DNA from: DATKEU01 sp035544495
Lineage (GTDB): Bacteria > Myxococcota_A > Polyangia > Fen-1088
Assembly (NCBI GenBank): GCA_035544495.1
Contig: DATKEU010000262.1
Location: 1 to 15,240 of the forward strand
Reading direction: 5' to 3'
Length of the DNA stretch: 15,240 bases
The notes below the pieces were generated by a model. That model ran no database searches. It had not been told where the DNA came from and saw only the letters and a program-made list of their open reading frames with translations. Shown one piece after another: positions 13,995-15,240 of the stretch. The translations under genes and the position numbers were made by a program. Each line of letters opens with the position of its first letter. Positions within the stretch are counted from its first letter, which is position 1.

Positions 13995-14855
13995 ATGGAC
14001 GCACCCCCGTCGCAATCGGCGCCGAACCCGGTGTTCGGCGATCGCGCCGCCGCGGCCTGGGTTCGCCTGCAGGAGCAGACCGACGCCCAGATCGATCCGC
14101 CGGGCCGGGCCGCGATGGCGCGCCTGGCGCTCCTGCCCGGCCAGCGCGTGCTGGACGTCGGCTGCGGGTGCGGCCAGACGCTGGGACAGCTGGCCGATCG
14201 GGTGGCGCCGGCGGGCGCGGTGGTCGGCCTCGACGTTTCGGTGGCGATGCTGAGACGCGCGCGCGAGCGGACGGCCGGGCGCCGGGAGCAGATCTCGCTG
14301 GTGTACGGCGACGGGCAGCGCCCGCCGTTTTCAGACGGGCGCTTCGATGCGCTGTACTCACGGTTCGGCATGATGTTCTTCGCCGACGCCCGCGCGGCGT
14401 TCACGCGCCTCCGGGCGGCGCTGCGCCCGCGGGGCCAGCTGGCGTTCGTCTGCTGGCAGGCGATGGCGCGCAACCCGTGGGCCGAGCTGCCGCTGCGCGC
14501 GGTGATGCGGCTTTTGCCGCCGAGCGCCTCGCCCGATCTGTTGCAGCCCGATCGCCCGGGTCCGTTCTCGCTGGCCGACGCCGATCGCGTGCGGGCGCTG
14601 CTGGGAGACGCCGGCTTCGCCGACGTGGACGTCGAGCCGTGGGAACAGCCGCTGCACGTCGGCGGCGCGATGTCGCTGGAGGAGGCGGTGGCCTATGGCC
14701 GGCAGATCGGACCGGCGGCGCGCGCGATGGCGGACGCGCCGGCCAGCCTGGGACCGGCGCTGGACGAGGCGCTGGCCGGGGCGCTGGCGCCGTTCGTCAG
14801 CTCGCGCGGCGTCTGGATGGACGCCGCCGCGTTCGTGGTGTCGGCGCGGGCGTAG
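13995..14855 (+). CDS. Class I SAM-dependent methyltransferase (UbiE/Methyltransf_11-like)
   Basis: A 286-residue soluble protein. The SAM-binding motif I is VLDVGCGCGQ (52-61). The acidic motif II end is GLDVSVAMLRRARER. YGDGQRPPFSDGRFDALYSRFGMMFFAD follows as motifs for adenine contact and post-I, and then LRPRGQLAFVCWQ. The C-terminal half, about residues 155-286, adds a helical substrate-side region with VMRLLPP, a PFSLADADRVRALLGDAGF strand-helix unit and DVEPWEQP. This matches small-molecule O/C-methyltransferases of the type annotated UbiE-like, but the substrate is not deducible. The ATG follows a TATAAA box by 6 nt. It converges with the outer-membrane protein gene, 39 nt apart, with no terminator visible between. 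Confidence 0.9.
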   Translation: MDAPPSQSAPNPVFGDRAAAAWVRLQEQTDAQIDPPGRAAMARLALLPGQRVLDVGCGCGQTLGQLADRVAPAGAVVGLDVSVAMLRRARERTAGRREQISLVYGDGQRPPFSDGRFDALYSRFGMMFFADARAAFTRLRAALRPRGQLAFVCWQAMARNPWAELPLRAVMRLLPPSASPDLLQPDRPGPFSLADADRVRALLGDAGFADVDVEPWEQPLHVGGAMSLEEAVAYGRQIGPAARAMADAPASLGPALDEALAGALAPFVSSRGVWMDAAAFVVSARA

Positions 14856-14894
14856 ACGTCGGTGGGCCTGGCGACACGCCTCGATCGACCAGCG

Positions 14895-15240
14895 CTACCA
14901 GACGAACGTCGAGCCGGCGCCGATGAAGTTCACGGTCTGGCTCTCGCCGCGGTACCACTCCGACTTCCAGTGCATGAACTCGGCGCTCAGGGTCACCGCG
15001 TAGATTCGCCTGGTCAAGACCAGGTGATACTCGATGTTCTGCCGCAGCAAGCTGGTGCTGGCCGTGAGCGCGTCGGAGACGGTCTCCTGGACGGACGCGC
15101 TGCCGCCGCCCACCGCGAGCGCGGTCCCGTAATAGTCGTAAACCGCGTTGGCGAAGAGGCCCCGAAAACTGCGCAGCTCGTCTCCCAGAAACGGCATGCC
15201 AGTGTTGGGGTTCGTGCCGCCTGGCAGGTCGTGAGCCAGC
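14895..15240 (-). CDS. Probable outer-membrane beta-barrel protein, C-terminal part
   Basis: The frame is open from the right window edge to the TAG at 14895-14897, giving the last 114 residues; the start is outside. The sequence alternates polar and hydrophobic residues (NIEYHLVLTRRIYAVTLSAE, FMHWKSEWYRGES, TVNFIGAGSTFVW) as in amphipathic transmembrane strands. It ends in Trp, and a terminal aromatic is the usual signal for BamA-mediated insertion. A segment reading GTNPNTGMPFLGDELRSFRGLFANAVYDYY precedes it in two stretches and could be an extracellular loop plus strand. No family is recognised. An internal ATG near 15197 is not a credible start, because the frame continues upstream without interruption. 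Confidence 0.6.
   Translation of the reverse strand, partial: LAHDLPGGTNPNTGMPFLGDELRSFRGLFANAVYDYYGTALAVGGGSASVQETVSDALTASTSLLRQNIEYHLVLTRRIYAVTLSAEFMHWKSEWYRGESQTVNFIGAGSTFVW

Overview
The window is visibly very GC-rich and gene-dense. Most secreted products are lipoproteins whose signal peptide is followed by a long Gly/Ala/Asp/Ser-rich linker. PilZ proteins and a stand-alone ParB-like protein are also present. This style fits a myxobacterium-like (Myxococcota, former Deltaproteobacteria) chromosome. That is an inference from style; no rRNA or tRNA gene is present to anchor it. I see no IS element, phage block, CRISPR array or plasmid function.

Layout. (1) 1-1304, minus strand: a tandem PilZ protein followed, 41 nt later, by a succinylglutamate desuccinylase/aspartoacylase-like gene that runs off the left edge. 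(2) 1376-4747, plus strand: a tight row of a ParB/Srx-fold protein, a HAD phosphatase (ATGA overlap), a lipoprotein with two FKBP domains, and FdhD. (3) 4849-10549: four lipoprotein genes in a row, two on each strand and converging at 7315/7334. Their modules are an EXORDIUM/PHI-1-like HExxE protein, an alpha/beta-hydrolase esterase, a metzincin-like protein and an SMP-30/gluconolactonase propeller. (4) 10661-13032, plus strand: an Hsp20 chaperone with a textbook terminator, a beta-carbonic anhydrase, and a peptidoglycan-binding/lysozyme-like protein. (5) 13051-15240: a CnoX-type thioredoxin-TPR co-chaperone, divergent from a SAM methyltransferase, then the C-terminal end of a probable outer-membrane barrel protein that enters from the right edge.

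Working together. Protein quality control is represented three times: FKBP prolyl isomerase at the envelope, Hsp20, and CnoX. The lipoproteins look like an envelope or surface set for hydrolysis or binding. No multi-gene defence or biosynthetic system is evident. The points most worth a second look are these. Two probable zinc enzymes have lost the first histidine of the metal motif (metzincin HExxH to QExxH; aspartoacylase HGxE to RGFE). A -10-like hexamer sits 5-9 nt in front of the start codon of several genes that lack a Shine-Dalgarno, suggesting leaderless transcription. A lysozyme-fold protein with a peptidoglycan-binding domain has no signal peptide.
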